This document shows, one piece after another, positions 1 through 8,200 of a DNA stretch of 17,051 nt. Source of the DNA: Bacillota bacterium (lineage in GTDB: Bacteria > Bacillota > Clostridia > Acetivibrionales > JAKOSZ01). Under the pieces are notes generated by a model that saw only the letters and a list, made by a program, of their open reading frames with translations, did not search any database and was not told where the DNA came from. Each line of letters starts with the position of its first letter. Position 1 is the first letter of the stretch. Location of the stretch: the NCBI GenBank assembly GCA_029776555.1, contig JAKOSZ010000311.1:1-17051 (forward strand), written 5' to 3'. A program made the translations under genes and the position numbers.

Positions 1-428
1 GCTGCCATCAGGCACGGATATCCGAGGAAACCGTAGGTGGCAATGTTCCTGTCTTTGAGCTGCTGCATCTGGTCCTTGTAAGTAGGACAGCGGTAAAGCC
101 AGGACAGGGACACAAACATTGAAAACAGCAGGTGCAGCTCCGCGTGCTCCTTTACACTGGACTGGAGAAAGATGGTGCTCTTTTCCGGATCCAAGCCCAC
201 GCTCAGCCAATCCAGCAGCACATCCCCAATGTTTTTCTTTATACTGGAGGTGTCTTCGTAACCGGTGGTCAGGGCGTGCCAGTCGGCCACAAAAAAGAAG
301 CAGTTATATTCATCCTGCAGTTTCAGCCAGTTTTCAAGGGCTCCGAAGTAATTCCCCAGGTGCAGGGGACCGGTAGGCCTCATTCCGCTTAACACTATGT
401 CCTTTTTCCCGGTGTTTTCCTTGCTCAT
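1..428 (-). CDS. trpS: Tryptophanyl-tRNA synthetase, N-terminal part (runs off the window)
   Basis: This gene charges tRNA-Trp in the cytoplasm (class Ic aminoacyl-tRNA synthetase). Only the first 142 codons are present; the gene continues beyond base 1. The translation starts MSKENTGKKDIVLSGMRPTG and carries the HIGH-type signature PLHLGN at residues 21-26, followed by FGALENW, then FVADWHALTT at about 46-55. All are characteristic of the TrpS Rossmann fold. The KMSKS loop lies outside the window. The ATG at 426-428 is preceded by an AGGAGA Shine-Dalgarno site. A sigma-A promoter lies about 65 bases upstream, and the leader is too short for a T-box riboswitch. The gene is divergent from the coat genes at 683. 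Identity is firm from the motif context. Confidence 0.93.
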   Translation of the reverse strand, partial: MSKENTGKKDIVLSGMRPTGPLHLGNYFGALENWLKLQDEYNCFFFVADWHALTTGYEDTSSIKKNIGDVLLDWLSVGLDPEKSTIFLQSSVKEHAELHLLFSMFVSLSWLYRCPTYKDQMQQLKDRNIATYGFLGYPCLMA

Positions 429-492
429 ACAAAACTCTCCTTGTCTGCTATTAAATCTTGGCCTGTCCAAGACCAGCGGGCTATTTTAGTTT

Positions 493-521
493 ATTGTAAC
501 GGGTATATTAAATGCTGTCAA
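493..521 (-). promoter_or_regulatory. Sigma-A promoter of trpS
   Basis: On the minus strand a perfect -35 box TTGACA (516-521) is followed by a 17-base spacer and a -10 box TACAAT (493-498; five of six consensus bases). Transcription would start near 486, giving a leader of about 58 bases. That leader contains a small hairpin (TCTTGG, five-base loop, CCAAGA) before the ribosome binding site. This is the best promoter match in the window. Confidence 0.8.
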
Positions 522-682
522 TTAATATGACGGGGCGGCGGGAAGCAAAAGCCATAGAAGGGCTGTCCCGGTATAAAATCTCCCCCGGGCGGGAAAATAT
601 CAGTGGTAAATAATTCTCTATGAATAATTTTCCTAGCGGGTAAAAAACTATTTCTGAAAAAAAGAAAGGAGTGTTGCCAGTG

Positions 683-865
683 ATGTCCTTAAACCAGCAG
701 GAGCTTCAGAACTTAAGACACCTGATCGCTTCTCACGAGACAGCCTATCAGAAGCTGCAGACCTACGCGCAGCAGGCTGTTGACCCTCAAATAAAAGGAC
801 TGTTCCAGAAATCGGCGCAGGACGCGCTGAACACCAAGCAAAAACTCATGTCGTTCTTAAACTAA
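683..865 (+). CDS. Small spore-coat-like protein (CotF-related)
   Basis: This 60-residue, charged, helix-forming protein (MSLNQQELQNLRHLIASHET...) resembles the short CotF-type coat proteins that precede a Coat F domain gene in many Clostridia. The likely cellular location is the spore coat or mother cell; this is inference from family and context. An AAGGAG site at 666-671 is 11 bases from the ATG at 683 and 8 bases from a GTG at 680, so the true start could be the GTG (one extra residue). A start at 671 would overlap the ribosome binding site and is unlikely. The next gene follows 13 bases later, consistent with a two-gene operon. No clear sporulation sigma-factor promoter could be assigned upstream (429-665). 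Confidence 0.75.
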   Translation: MSLNQQELQNLRHLIASHETAYQKLQTYAQQAVDPQIKGLFQKSAQDALNTKQKLMSFLN

Positions 866-878
866 GGGAGGTAGGAAG

Positions 879-1124
879 ATGCGGGAAAAGGATATGGTCA
901 ACGATGTTCTGTCCATGGTTAACAGCAGCCTCACCGGCTATGCCAGCGTCATAAGCCAGTCGTCCAACCCACAGCTGAGGCAGACCATACAGCAGATAAG
1001 GGACAGCTGCGAAAACTTCCAGTATGAGCTCTACAAACTGGCTGAACAAAAAGGGTATTACAAGCCGGCCATTGCCGTGGACCAGAATGACATCGTTAAG
1101 ACAAGACAGCAGTTGGAAAGTTGA
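879..1124 (+). CDS. Spore coat protein, Coat F domain family
   Basis: This 81-residue protein starts MREKDMVNDVLSMVNSSLTG and contains LRQTIQQIRDSCENFQYELY and AEQKGYYKPA. This is the usual pattern of the CotF domain proteins (alpha-helical, ferritin-like fold) found in the spore coat of Bacillota. The length is typical of the short single-domain clostridial versions. The ATG at 879 has a strong GGGAGG site about eight bases upstream, at 866-872. It is probably co-transcribed with the small gene at 683. The gene converges on the end of the pyr operon, with only 71 bases between the two stop codons. Confidence 0.85.
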   Translation: MREKDMVNDVLSMVNSSLTGYASVISQSSNPQLRQTIQQIRDSCENFQYELYKLAEQKGYYKPAIAVDQNDIVKTRQQLES

Positions 1125-1130
1125 AGCCCG

Positions 1131-1182
1131 GGTTGCCAACCGGTACCGGGGTTGGAAGGCTGACGGTACCGGTTGCCCAACC
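1131..1182. repeat. Inverted repeat between convergent genes
   Basis: GGTTGCCAACCGGTACC (1131-1147) is nearly the reverse complement of GGTACCGGTTGCCCAACC (1165-1182), separated by 17 bases. It lies exactly between the stop of the coat gene (1124) and the stop of the last pyr-cluster gene (1196). It would form a strong hairpin in transcripts from either strand. Neither side is followed by a T-run, so it is not a classical intrinsic terminator. It may stabilise 3' ends or be a dispersed repeat. Confidence 0.6.
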
Positions 1183-1195
1183 AAGGGATTGTATC

Positions 1196-2077
1196 CTAGT
1201 TCAGACTGATGGAACCGCCAAGCCTGTATAAATCCATTTCCAGGCAAACCCTTGCCCTGCCGGCGGTCCTCTCATCCGAGTTAAGGGATTCTCTTAAGAA
1301 TTCCGGGTGTTCCAGGAGGAAAGCCCTCATGGAGTTGAAGGGGTCTTTTATGTAATTTGCCACCAGCTCGTACTGGTTCCTTTCAATGAGTCCCCTTTCC
1401 AGGGCTTTCTCAAAGAGCCCCAGATCTATTTTCACCAGGGATAGAGGTTTTACCCCTTGTTTTTCAAGGCTTTCCGCCCCTCCCTGCAGCCTGTCGGCCA
1501 CTACGGCCGCCCAGCGGATTTGCCCTCCTGCCTTTGCTATGGCCGGCAGCCAGGCGTTGGTAAAGCTTGAGGCCTGGGTTATAATGTCCGCCACGTGGAG
1601 CACCCTGGAGCCTTTCAGGTCCCCTGTATAAGAGGCCTTCCCCTCTTTCAGGACCACGGCGCTTAAGTCCTTGTAGATGGAAATATGGGGCTTGCCAAGC
1701 ACAGAGGCCGCCATCAGGGAAAAGAACCAGTCCCTTCTCTCCCCGCCGGATATGAAGTCTATTTCCTGAAGGTCCACTTCTTCCTTGATCAGGGAGGCCA
1801 GTTCTTCGATGGTTCCCCTGTAGACAGGGTCCTTTTGGTAGTTTTCTTTCGCACGGGCCAGTATCTCACCGGGGCAGCTGAGCTTGTCGTCCTTAAGCCG
1901 GTCAATGCTGGCCAGGAGTTCTTCGGCCTTTTCCTCGCCTCCAAAGAGGAAATGGGTGTTGACATAGTAGGGGCCTATGGTTCCGGAAGTATACCAGAAG
2001 GGCCTGTCTTTGGGGCTTACCTTTATGGCCCGGGTTTCAAAAAGCCACTGGGCCAGCTTTTCGGTTCTTATGCTCAA
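1196..2077 (-). CDS. Divergent orotate phosphoribosyltransferase-like protein (candidate PyrE)
   Basis: The 293-residue protein is a type I phosphoribosyltransferase related to PyrE (orotate + PRPP to OMP), much longer than the usual 190-210 residues. Visible PyrE-like landmarks are YTSGTIGPYYVN at 29-40 (family: SGxxSPYY), GKPHISIYKD at 128-137, LKGSRVLHVADIITQASS at 154-171 (PRPP loop; family xxDDVITTGGS), and VVADRLQGG at 192-200 (family DR, the orotate-contacting arginine). Differences: the KxHG catalytic loop is missing, the first acidic residue of the PRPP loop is Ala163, and the loop glycines are replaced. An insertion at about 50-105 and a 70-residue C-terminal extension add length. 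The TTG start at 2077 follows GGGAGG by about eight bases. No ordinary pyrE is present in the cluster, so this gene most likely fills that step; the change of loop leaves the substrate uncertain. Confidence 0.7.
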   Translation of the reverse strand: MSIRTEKLAQWLFETRAIKVSPKDRPFWYTSGTIGPYYVNTHFLFGGEEKAEELLASIDRLKDDKLSCPGEILARAKENYQKDPVYRGTIEELASLIKEEVDLQEIDFISGGERRDWFFSLMAASVLGKPHISIYKDLSAVVLKEGKASYTGDLKGSRVLHVADIITQASSFTNAWLPAIAKAGGQIRWAAVVADRLQGGAESLEKQGVKPLSLVKIDLGLFEKALERGLIERNQYELVANYIKDPFNSMRAFLLEHPEFLRESLNSDERTAGRARVCLEMDLYRLGGSISLN

Positions 2078-2102
2078 GGCTTCTTCCTCCCTGTTAAAAA
2101 GT

Positions 2103-2828
2103 TTAACTTCCGTGCCTGTTCACGATTCTTATCTCTGCCTGCCCGCTTTGGGCGTCTACGAATTTCACCAGGAGAGAAACCCTGTTTTCTTTATTGAGAG
2201 CCTTCCAGTACATTTCCAGGTTGTCGTCAATATCATCCGCCAGCGGCACTTCCAGCGGCTCCCCCTCAAAGGAAGGAAGGGGGGCGCCGTCGCCGGCGTA
2301 AGTGTGAATCATGTGGCCTATGCCGGGAATGGCCTTTTCGTAGCAGAAAAAGTGCCTCTTACAATATTGGGGGTCATTCCCTGCCGACTTAATTATTGAA
2401 AGCCTGTACTGGTGCAAGCCTCCCGGCTCCAGGATCCCCGTAATTCTCGGGGTGAAGTGGGGCTCATCCGGTTCGAAACTCCTGGCGGTTATGGCTTCCT
2501 CAAAGCCTCTCCCCGACCTTACAAACTCAAAAACCGTGTCGGTCTGGTCGCCGTTGCTGACAATGTGAAAGTTTTCATAGCGCTTTACGGGATAGTAGAT
2601 GATAAGGGAAGGGTCTTTGACCTTGGACTCGTCGAAAGGCTCGATCCTGACAAACTCCCCCTCTTTTACAAACACCCGGTTGCGGCTGTTTTCGCTTCTT
2701 CCCATGATCCAGTAAATCTGTACAAAGTGCTTTCCGTCAGGGGTTTTCCCGGTTACAATTCCCCTCCCCGGGTAGGGGTTCTTTTTCAGACCTTCAAAGT
2801 TCAGTTTGGCTTTCTTCGCTATTTCCAT
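2103..2828 (-). CDS. IMP cyclohydrolase, PurO-like family
   Basis: This 241-residue protein has the N-terminal signature NPYPGRGIVTGKTPDGK (17-33) followed by IMGRSENSRNRVF (41-53), which I recognise from the PurO-type IMP cyclohydrolase family (first known in archaea, also scattered in bacteria). The family converts FAICAR to IMP, the last step of purine synthesis, in place of the PurH cyclohydrolase domain. The ATG at 2828 has AGGAGG about eight bases upstream. The start lies inside the end of the phosphatase gene (35-base overlap), so the two are probably translationally coupled. The next gene starts 25 bases downstream. The presence of a purine-type enzyme in a pyrimidine cluster is notable; its substrate here could differ. 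Family assignment is fairly secure, exact role is inferred. Confidence 0.8.
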   Translation of the reverse strand: MEIAKKAKLNFEGLKKNPYPGRGIVTGKTPDGKHFVQIYWIMGRSENSRNRVFVKEGEFVRIEPFDESKVKDPSLIIYYPVKRYENFHIVSNGDQTDTVFEFVRSGRGFEEAITARSFEPDEPHFTPRITGILEPGGLHQYRLSIIKSAGNDPQYCKRHFFCYEKAIPGIGHMIHTYAGDGAPLPSFEGEPLEVPLADDIDDNLEMYWKALNKENRVSLLVKFVDAQSGQAEIRIVNRHGS

Positions 2829-3510
2829 TTGCCTGCCTCCTGTTGATTTTATTTATGTTTTCAATCCACCAGTCCTGGTTGCTTATGGTGCTGAGCTCCT
2901 TCTCCAGGTGGGAGGCGTCCCCTTCCAAAACCACCTTGAATCGGCCGTCTTCCCAGTCCACAATGCTTACCGACGTGTTGTCGTACCAGGGCACGTTGAT
3001 CATGTCCTCCTGCCGGTAGCCCAAGAAGTGGGTCATGAGAACCCTGATGGCCGTACCGTGGGTCACTATGCAAACAGTTTTGCCCTTGTTGTTTTCAATT
3101 ATGCGCTTTACTTCCTTCAGAAGCCTCTCCATGAATTCTTCCATGGATTCGCCGTCGGGCATTTTAAGGAGGTGGGGACAGTTTTCCCAGCTGTCATACT
3201 CTTCAGGCCATCGGGACGGCAGATCCTCCCAGGGCACCCCTTCCCAGGCTCCCCCGTTTATCTCCCTTAATTTGTCGGTCCTTATTATGGGCAGCCTTTT
3301 TGCCCTTGAAATATACTCCGCTGTTTTTAAGGCCCGGCTCAAACTGCTGGAATACAGGGCGTCAATGCGGAAAGACTTGAGCCTTTCCGCCACTTTTTCG
3401 GCTTGCTTCTTCCCCTTTTCGGTGATATAGCCGTCGGTCCAGCCGTGGAACAGCCTTTTTATGTTTCCTTCCGCCTCTGCGTGCCTGACGAAAATAAGCC
3501 TGGTTTTCAC
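2794..3510 (-). CDS. Histidine phosphatase family protein
   Basis: This is a 238-residue phosphatase of the phosphoglycerate mutase-like superfamily. It has RHAEAEGN at 9-16 (phospho-accepting His10 with Arg9), SLSRALKTAEYI at 56-67 (Arg59), LREINGGAWEG at 81-91 (likely acid Glu83), and VTHGTAIRVL at 149-158 (His151). Substrate cannot be read from the sequence; relatives include alpha-ribazole phosphatase and sugar- or nucleotide-phosphate phosphatases. The GTG at 3510 is chosen because GGGGAGGGA lies just upstream and the motif begins nine residues later. An upstream ATG at 3546 would add 12 unlike residues and swallow that site. The 3' end overlaps the IMP cyclohydrolase gene. It sits 57 bases after pyrD, where an extended -10 motif is present. 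Confidence 0.85.
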   Translation of the reverse strand: MKTRLIFVRHAEAEGNIKRLFHGWTDGYITEKGKKQAEKVAERLKSFRIDALYSSSLSRALKTAEYISRAKRLPIIRTDKLREINGGAWEGVPWEDLPSRWPEEYDSWENCPHLLKMPDGESMEEFMERLLKEVKRIIENNKGKTVCIVTHGTAIRVLMTHFLGYRQEDMINVPWYDNTSVSIVDWEDGRFKVVLEGDASHLEKELSTISNQDWWIENINKINRRQANGNSEESQTEL

Positions 3511-3557
3511 GTGCTCCCTCCCCTGCAAGCCTGATTTTCGGGACAAGCTACAGTTTA

Positions 3558-3566
3558 ATTATACCA
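3558..3566 (-). promoter_or_regulatory. Possible internal promoter (extended -10) before the phosphatase gene
   Basis: On the minus strand TGGTATAAT at 3566-3558 matches the extended -10 consensus TGnTATAAT exactly. It spans the pyrD stop region and lies about 48 bases upstream of the GTG start at 3510. No good -35 box is seen at 17 bases, which extended -10 promoters can do without. It could give the last three genes of the cluster expression independent of PyrR. Confidence 0.4.
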
Positions 3567-3567
3567 T

Positions 3568-4488
3568 TTACCACAAGCGGAGTTTCCCTATTATGTCATG
3601 GCAGCTTTTATGGCCGGTCTTCTCAAGGTAGTCTTTTATCCCCTCCAGAACCTTAAGGCAGGCGTCCGGGTATACGAGGGTCCCGGTGCCTACCATAACG
3701 GCGCTGGCGCCGGCCAGCATAAACTCGATGGCGTCTTCCCCCTTCACAATTCCCCCCATGCCGATAACGGGAATCTTTACCCTGCGGGAGACTTCGTAGA
3801 CCATTCTCACGGCTATGGATTTTACCGCCGGACCGGAGAGGCCGCCGAAGTTGTTGCCCAGTATGGGCCGGCGGGAATATATGTCAATGGCCATGCCCAA
3901 AAGGGTATTTATGAGGGAGACGGCGTCGGCTCCGCCGTCCTGGGCGGCCAGGGCTATTTCTCCAATGTCGGTCACATTGGGGGTGAGCTTCACGATGAGG
4001 GGCTTTTTGCCGCAGAAAGGCTTTACCTGGCTTACAATTCTCTTTACCCCTTCCGGGGACTTGCCGAAGGATATCCCGCCTTCCTTTACGTTGGGACATG
4101 ATACGTTTAATTCGATGGCGTCTATGTCGCATGCCGAAAGCCTTTCGGCTAAGAGGCAGTACTCTTCCGGGGTGTTCCCGGCTATGTTTACGATTTTAAC
4201 CGTGTCAAGAGTCCTTAAGAAAGGCAGTTCTTCCCGGATAAAGGCATCCAGTCCGGGGTTTTGAAGCCCGACGCTGTTTAAGATCCCCGCCGGGGTCTCG
4301 GCTATCCTGGGAGGCCTGTTTCCCATCCGGGGTTCTAAGGTGAGTCCTTTTACCGATATCCCCCCCAGCCGGTTCAAGTCAAAAAATTCGGCCAGCTCCC
4401 GCCCGTAACCGCAGGTTCCTGAAGCCGCAATAACAGGGTTTTTCAGCTTCAAGCCGGCAATATTGACCGACAGGTCCACGCTAGTCAT
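3568..4488 (-). CDS. pyrD: Dihydroorotate dehydrogenase, class 1B catalytic subunit
   Basis: PyrD oxidises dihydroorotate to orotate with FMN. The class 1B form passes electrons through PyrK to NAD. The 306-residue protein has NPVIAASGTCGYGRE (17-31), the substrate-loop region LNSVGLQNPG (70-79), LNVSCPNVKEGG (127-138) with catalytic Cys131, VKLTPNVTD, and GMGGIVKGEDA with GTGTLVYPD for FMN phosphate binding. Cys at the catalytic position (rather than Ser) is the class 1 hallmark, and the neighbouring pyrK makes it class 1B. The ATG at 4488 overlaps the end of pyrK by eight bases. A GGGAGGTGG sequence lies just upstream, inside pyrK. The enzyme would be a cytosolic PyrD2K2 heterotetramer. Confidence 0.96.
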   Translation of the reverse strand: MTSVDLSVNIAGLKLKNPVIAASGTCGYGRELAEFFDLNRLGGISVKGLTLEPRMGNRPPRIAETPAGILNSVGLQNPGLDAFIREELPFLRTLDTVKIVNIAGNTPEEYCLLAERLSACDIDAIELNVSCPNVKEGGISFGKSPEGVKRIVSQVKPFCGKKPLIVKLTPNVTDIGEIALAAQDGGADAVSLINTLLGMAIDIYSRRPILGNNFGGLSGPAVKSIAVRMVYEVSRRVKIPVIGMGGIVKGEDAIEFMLAGASAVMVGTGTLVYPDACLKVLEGIKDYLEKTGHKSCHDIIGKLRLW

Positions 4489-5266
4489 CCCATACCACCT
4501 CCCGGCTCCAGAAAACGGGCCCTTCCCGGCATGTTCTCAAATACTCTTCCTTCCCCTGTCTTTTAACCTTGCAGGCGCACACGTAGCAGACACCTATGCC
4601 GCATCCCATCCTCTGCTCCAGGGACACCTGGCATTTCAGGCCTCTTTCATCGGCGATCCTGCCCACTTCCTTCAGCATGGGCACGGGCCCGCAGGCGTAT
4701 ATCATGTCAAAAGCCCTTTTGTCCAGTTCCCTTTCAAAGGCCCGGGTGACCAGACCCTTTTCCCCAAGGCTCCCGTCGTCGGTGCTTATTACCAGCCGGC
4801 CCGAATGGCGGGAAAACTCATCCAGCAGTACGGCCTGCTCACTGCTTCTAAAGCCCAGGAAAGCGGAAGATTCCCTGCATTTGAAGATCTGCAGCAGGAA
4901 AAGCAGGGGGAATACCCCTATCCCGCCTCCCACGACGGCTATCCTGTCGAAACCACCGCAGGCGGAAAAGGGTTTGCCCAGGGGGGCGATGAAATCCAGC
5001 TGGCTTCCCGGGGCTGTTTCCGAGAGGAGCCTTGTCCCCTCCCCCCTGACCTGGTAGCCAAGGTCAAAGCTGCCCTTTTCCCGGTCCACGGAACAGATGC
5101 TGAAGGGCCTTCTCAAAAGAGGGGTAAGCCCCCTGCCGCACCTGACATTGGCGAACTGGCCTGGCAGGGCGTTTTGGGAAACCAGTTCCGATTCTACGGT
5201 GATTTTAAACACATCCTGTCCTATTTGCCTGTTTTCAATCACTCTTCCCGTCAACTGCCTGGACAT
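4481..5266 (-). CDS. pyrK: Dihydroorotate dehydrogenase electron transfer subunit
   Basis: PyrK is the FAD and [2Fe-2S] subunit that carries electrons from PyrD to NAD. The 261-residue product shows an oxidoreductase FAD-binding domain with LRRPFSI (51-57), a nucleotide-binding segment VVGGGIGVFPL (111-121), YACGPVPML (190-198), and a C-terminal iron-sulphur motif with Cys222, Cys227, Cys230 and Cys246 (CGIGVCYVC ... C). An extra Cys232 follows the third ligand. The ATG at 5266 is chosen because GGAGGG lies five bases before it. An in-frame GTG at 5278 would add four residues but overlaps the binding site. The gene follows carB after 13 bases and overlaps pyrD by eight bases. Confidence 0.95.
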   Translation of the reverse strand: MSRQLTGRVIENRQIGQDVFKITVESELVSQNALPGQFANVRCGRGLTPLLRRPFSICSVDREKGSFDLGYQVRGEGTRLLSETAPGSQLDFIAPLGKPFSACGGFDRIAVVGGGIGVFPLLFLLQIFKCRESSAFLGFRSSEQAVLLDEFSRHSGRLVISTDDGSLGEKGLVTRAFERELDKRAFDMIYACGPVPMLKEVGRIADERGLKCQVSLEQRMGCGIGVCYVCACKVKRQGKEEYLRTCREGPVFWSREVVWDD

Positions 5267-5279
5267 TTTACCCTCCACC

Positions 5280-8200
5280 TCATTTGGTTAATGCGCCTAT
5301 ATCGACTATCTGGAAGTCGCTTTCGGCCATATTGAGCTTAAGGCATTCCACCAGCGCTTTTGCCGTGTCAAGGGAGGTAAGACAGGGAATGGACATCTCC
5401 ACTGCCTTTCTCCTTATCTTGAAACCGTCCCTCTCCTGCTTTCTTCCCTTTGTGGGAGTGTTAATGACCAGGTTTATCTTCCCGGACTGTATGAGGTCCA
5501 GGGTGTTGGGGCTGCCCTCGTCTATTTTCTTAACCGAGCTGGTGGCAACGCCGTGGAAGTTTAATACCCTGGCCGTCTTTCCCGTAGCCCAGAGCTGGTA
5601 ACCCAGCTTTTCAAAAGCTTCCGCAATGGGGATCAGTTCCAGCTTGTCCGAATCCCTGACGGTCATCAATACGCCTTTCCCCTTTTCCGGAAGCTTTATT
5701 CCCGAGGATATTATCCCCTTGAACAGGGCTTCCGGCAGGTTCCTGGCTATGCCTAAAACCTCCCCGGTGGACTTCATTTCCGGGCCCAGGCTGGTGTCCA
5801 CGTCGGCCAGCTTCTCGAAGGAGAAGACCGGAACCTTGACAGCCACGTATTCCGACTCCCGGTAAAGCCCTGTTCCGTATCCGAAGTCCTTAAGCTTCTT
5901 TCCCAGCATCAGCTTGGTGGCTATGTTTACCATGGGTATGCCGGTGACCTTGCTGATGTACGGCACCGTCCGGCTGGACCGGGGATTGGCTTCAATTACA
6001 TACAGGGTGTTGTTGTACAATACGTACTGAATGTTCAAAAGGCCCACTACGTGAAGGCTTCTTGCCAGCTTCCTGGTATAGTCCACTACCGTCTCCTTAA
6101 GCTCCGGGCTTAGGGACTGGGCCGGGTATACCGATATGCTGTCCCCGGAGTGAACCCCTGCCCTCTCCAGGTGCTCCATGATGCCCGGTATCAGGACATC
6201 CTCCCCGTCGCTTATGACGTCCACCTCTATTTCCTTGCCCATCAGGTACTTGTCGATGAGCACGGGATAGTCCTGTTTGACCCGGGTCACTATCTCCATG
6301 AACTCTTCCACGTCCCTTTCGCAGTAGGCTATCTCCATGCCCTGTCCTCCCAGCACGTAGGAGGGCCTTACCAGGACCGGAAAGCCCAGCTCCGCCGCCG
6401 CTTTAACCGCTTCTTCCGTGGTAAATACCGTTCTCCCCGCCGGCCTCAAAATGCCTATATCTTCCAGGAGGGCGTCAAACTTCTCCCTGTCCTCGGCAAT
6501 GTCGATGTACCTGGGCTCGGTTCCGAACACCTTTACCCCCATGCTGTTAAGCGGTTTTGTGAGCTTAATGGCCGTCTGGCCTCCGAACTGTACAATTACT
6601 CCTTCCGGCCGCTCCTTTTTTATAATGTTTTCAACGTCTTCCGTCGTAAGGGGTTCAAAGTACAGCCTGTCCGACGTGTCAAAGTCGGTGCTCACCGTTT
6701 CGGGGTTGTTGTTGACTATAATGGCCTCGTAGCCCATTTCTTTCAATGCCCACACCGAATGGACGGAACAGTAGTCAAACTCAATGCCCTGCCCTATTCT
6801 TATGGGGCCCGAACCGATTACTATAATCTTTCTGTTGTCGGATGGCCTTGCCTCGTCCTGCTTGCCGTAGGTGGAATAGTAGTAGGGCGTGGCCGCCTCA
6901 AATTCCGCGGCGCAGGTATCCACCATTTTATAGGAAACCTCTACCTTAAACTCCTCTCTTTTCTTTGCCACCGCCTCTTTTTCACAGCCCAGGTACCTGG
7001 CCAGGGTTCCGTCGGTAAAGCCCAGGTCCTTGGCCCTTTTAAGGGTTTCTTTGTCCAGGGTTGAGAGGTCTTTGGTTTTCAGGAGCTCCTCCATTTCCAC
7101 GATGCGCCCGATTTTACTCAGGAAGAACCTGTCTATACCGGTCATGTCGTAGATTTCATCTATTGAAAGGAGCCGCCTTCTTATGGTTTCGGCGATGGCG
7201 AAAATCCTTTCATCCTCAATCCTTGAAAGCTTTTCCTTAAGTCTTTCGTCGGACAGCACTTTGTAGGTTTTATGCTCCAGAGAGTCAATTCCAAGCTCCA
7301 GGGACCTTAAGGCTTTCATAAGGGCGCTTTCGAAAGAGGAGCTTATGGCCATTACCTCTCCCGTGGCTTTCATCTGGGTGCCCAGGGTGCGCTGGGCGTA
7401 AACAAACTTGTCAAAGGGCCACTTGGGAATCTTTACGACCACGTAGTCCAATGTGGGCTCAAAGCAGGCGAAGGTCTTGCCGGTTACGGCGTTTGGTATT
7501 TCGTCCAGGCCGTATCCTATGGCTATCTTTGTGGCCACCTTGGCAATGGGGTAACCCGTTGCCTTGGACGCCAGGGCCGACGACCTGCTGACCCTTGGGT
7601 TCACTTCAATGACGGCATACTCAAAACTGCTGGGATGGAGAGCAAACTGGATATTGCAGCCGCCTTCCACCTTTAAAGTGGATATTATCTTAAGAGCCGC
7701 GCTCCTCAGCATCTGGTGCTCCCTGTCGGAAAGGGTCTGGGAGGGGGCTACCACAATGCTGTCCCCTGTGTGTATGCCCACCGGGTCAACGTTTTCCATG
7801 TTGCAGACGGTTATGACGTTGCCCTTTACGTCCCTCATGACCTCGTACTCTATCTCCTTCCAGCCGGAAATGCACTTCTCTATCAGGACCTGGTGGACCC
7901 GGCTGAGCCTTAAGCCGTTGTCGGCTATTTCCTTAAGTTCATTCGCATTGGAGGCGATGCCCCCGCCGGTGCCCCCCAGGGTATAGGCCGGGCGCACAAT
8001 TACCGGGTAGCCAACCTGCTCCGCAAACTCAAGGGCGTCCTTCACCCCGTTTACCACCTTGCTGTCCACGCAGGGCTCACCGATGCTCTCCATGGTATCC
8101 TTAAAGGCCTGCCTGTCCTCCGCCATCCGGATGGTTTCAGGGGCAGTGCCCAGAAGCTTTACCCCATGCCGGCTGAGGAAGCCGCACTCAGCCAGTTCCA

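Noticed and set aside
429..682. T-box riboswitch for trpS, or a sporulation promoter for the coat genes
   Set aside because: The trpS leader from its promoter is under 65 bases, too short for a T-box. Candidate SigE, SigG or SigK boxes on the plus strand were all poor matches.
2794..3546. Start of the histidine phosphatase at 3546
   Set aside because: The extra 12 residues lie upstream of a strong GGGGAGGGA site that fits the GTG at 3510, and the family's N terminus begins right after that GTG.
6150..7064. Long plus-strand open frames opposite carB and other pyr genes
   Set aside because: They lie antisense to conserved genes with complete family motifs, lack binding sites and have no recognisable products; they are by-products of the codon pattern of the real genes.
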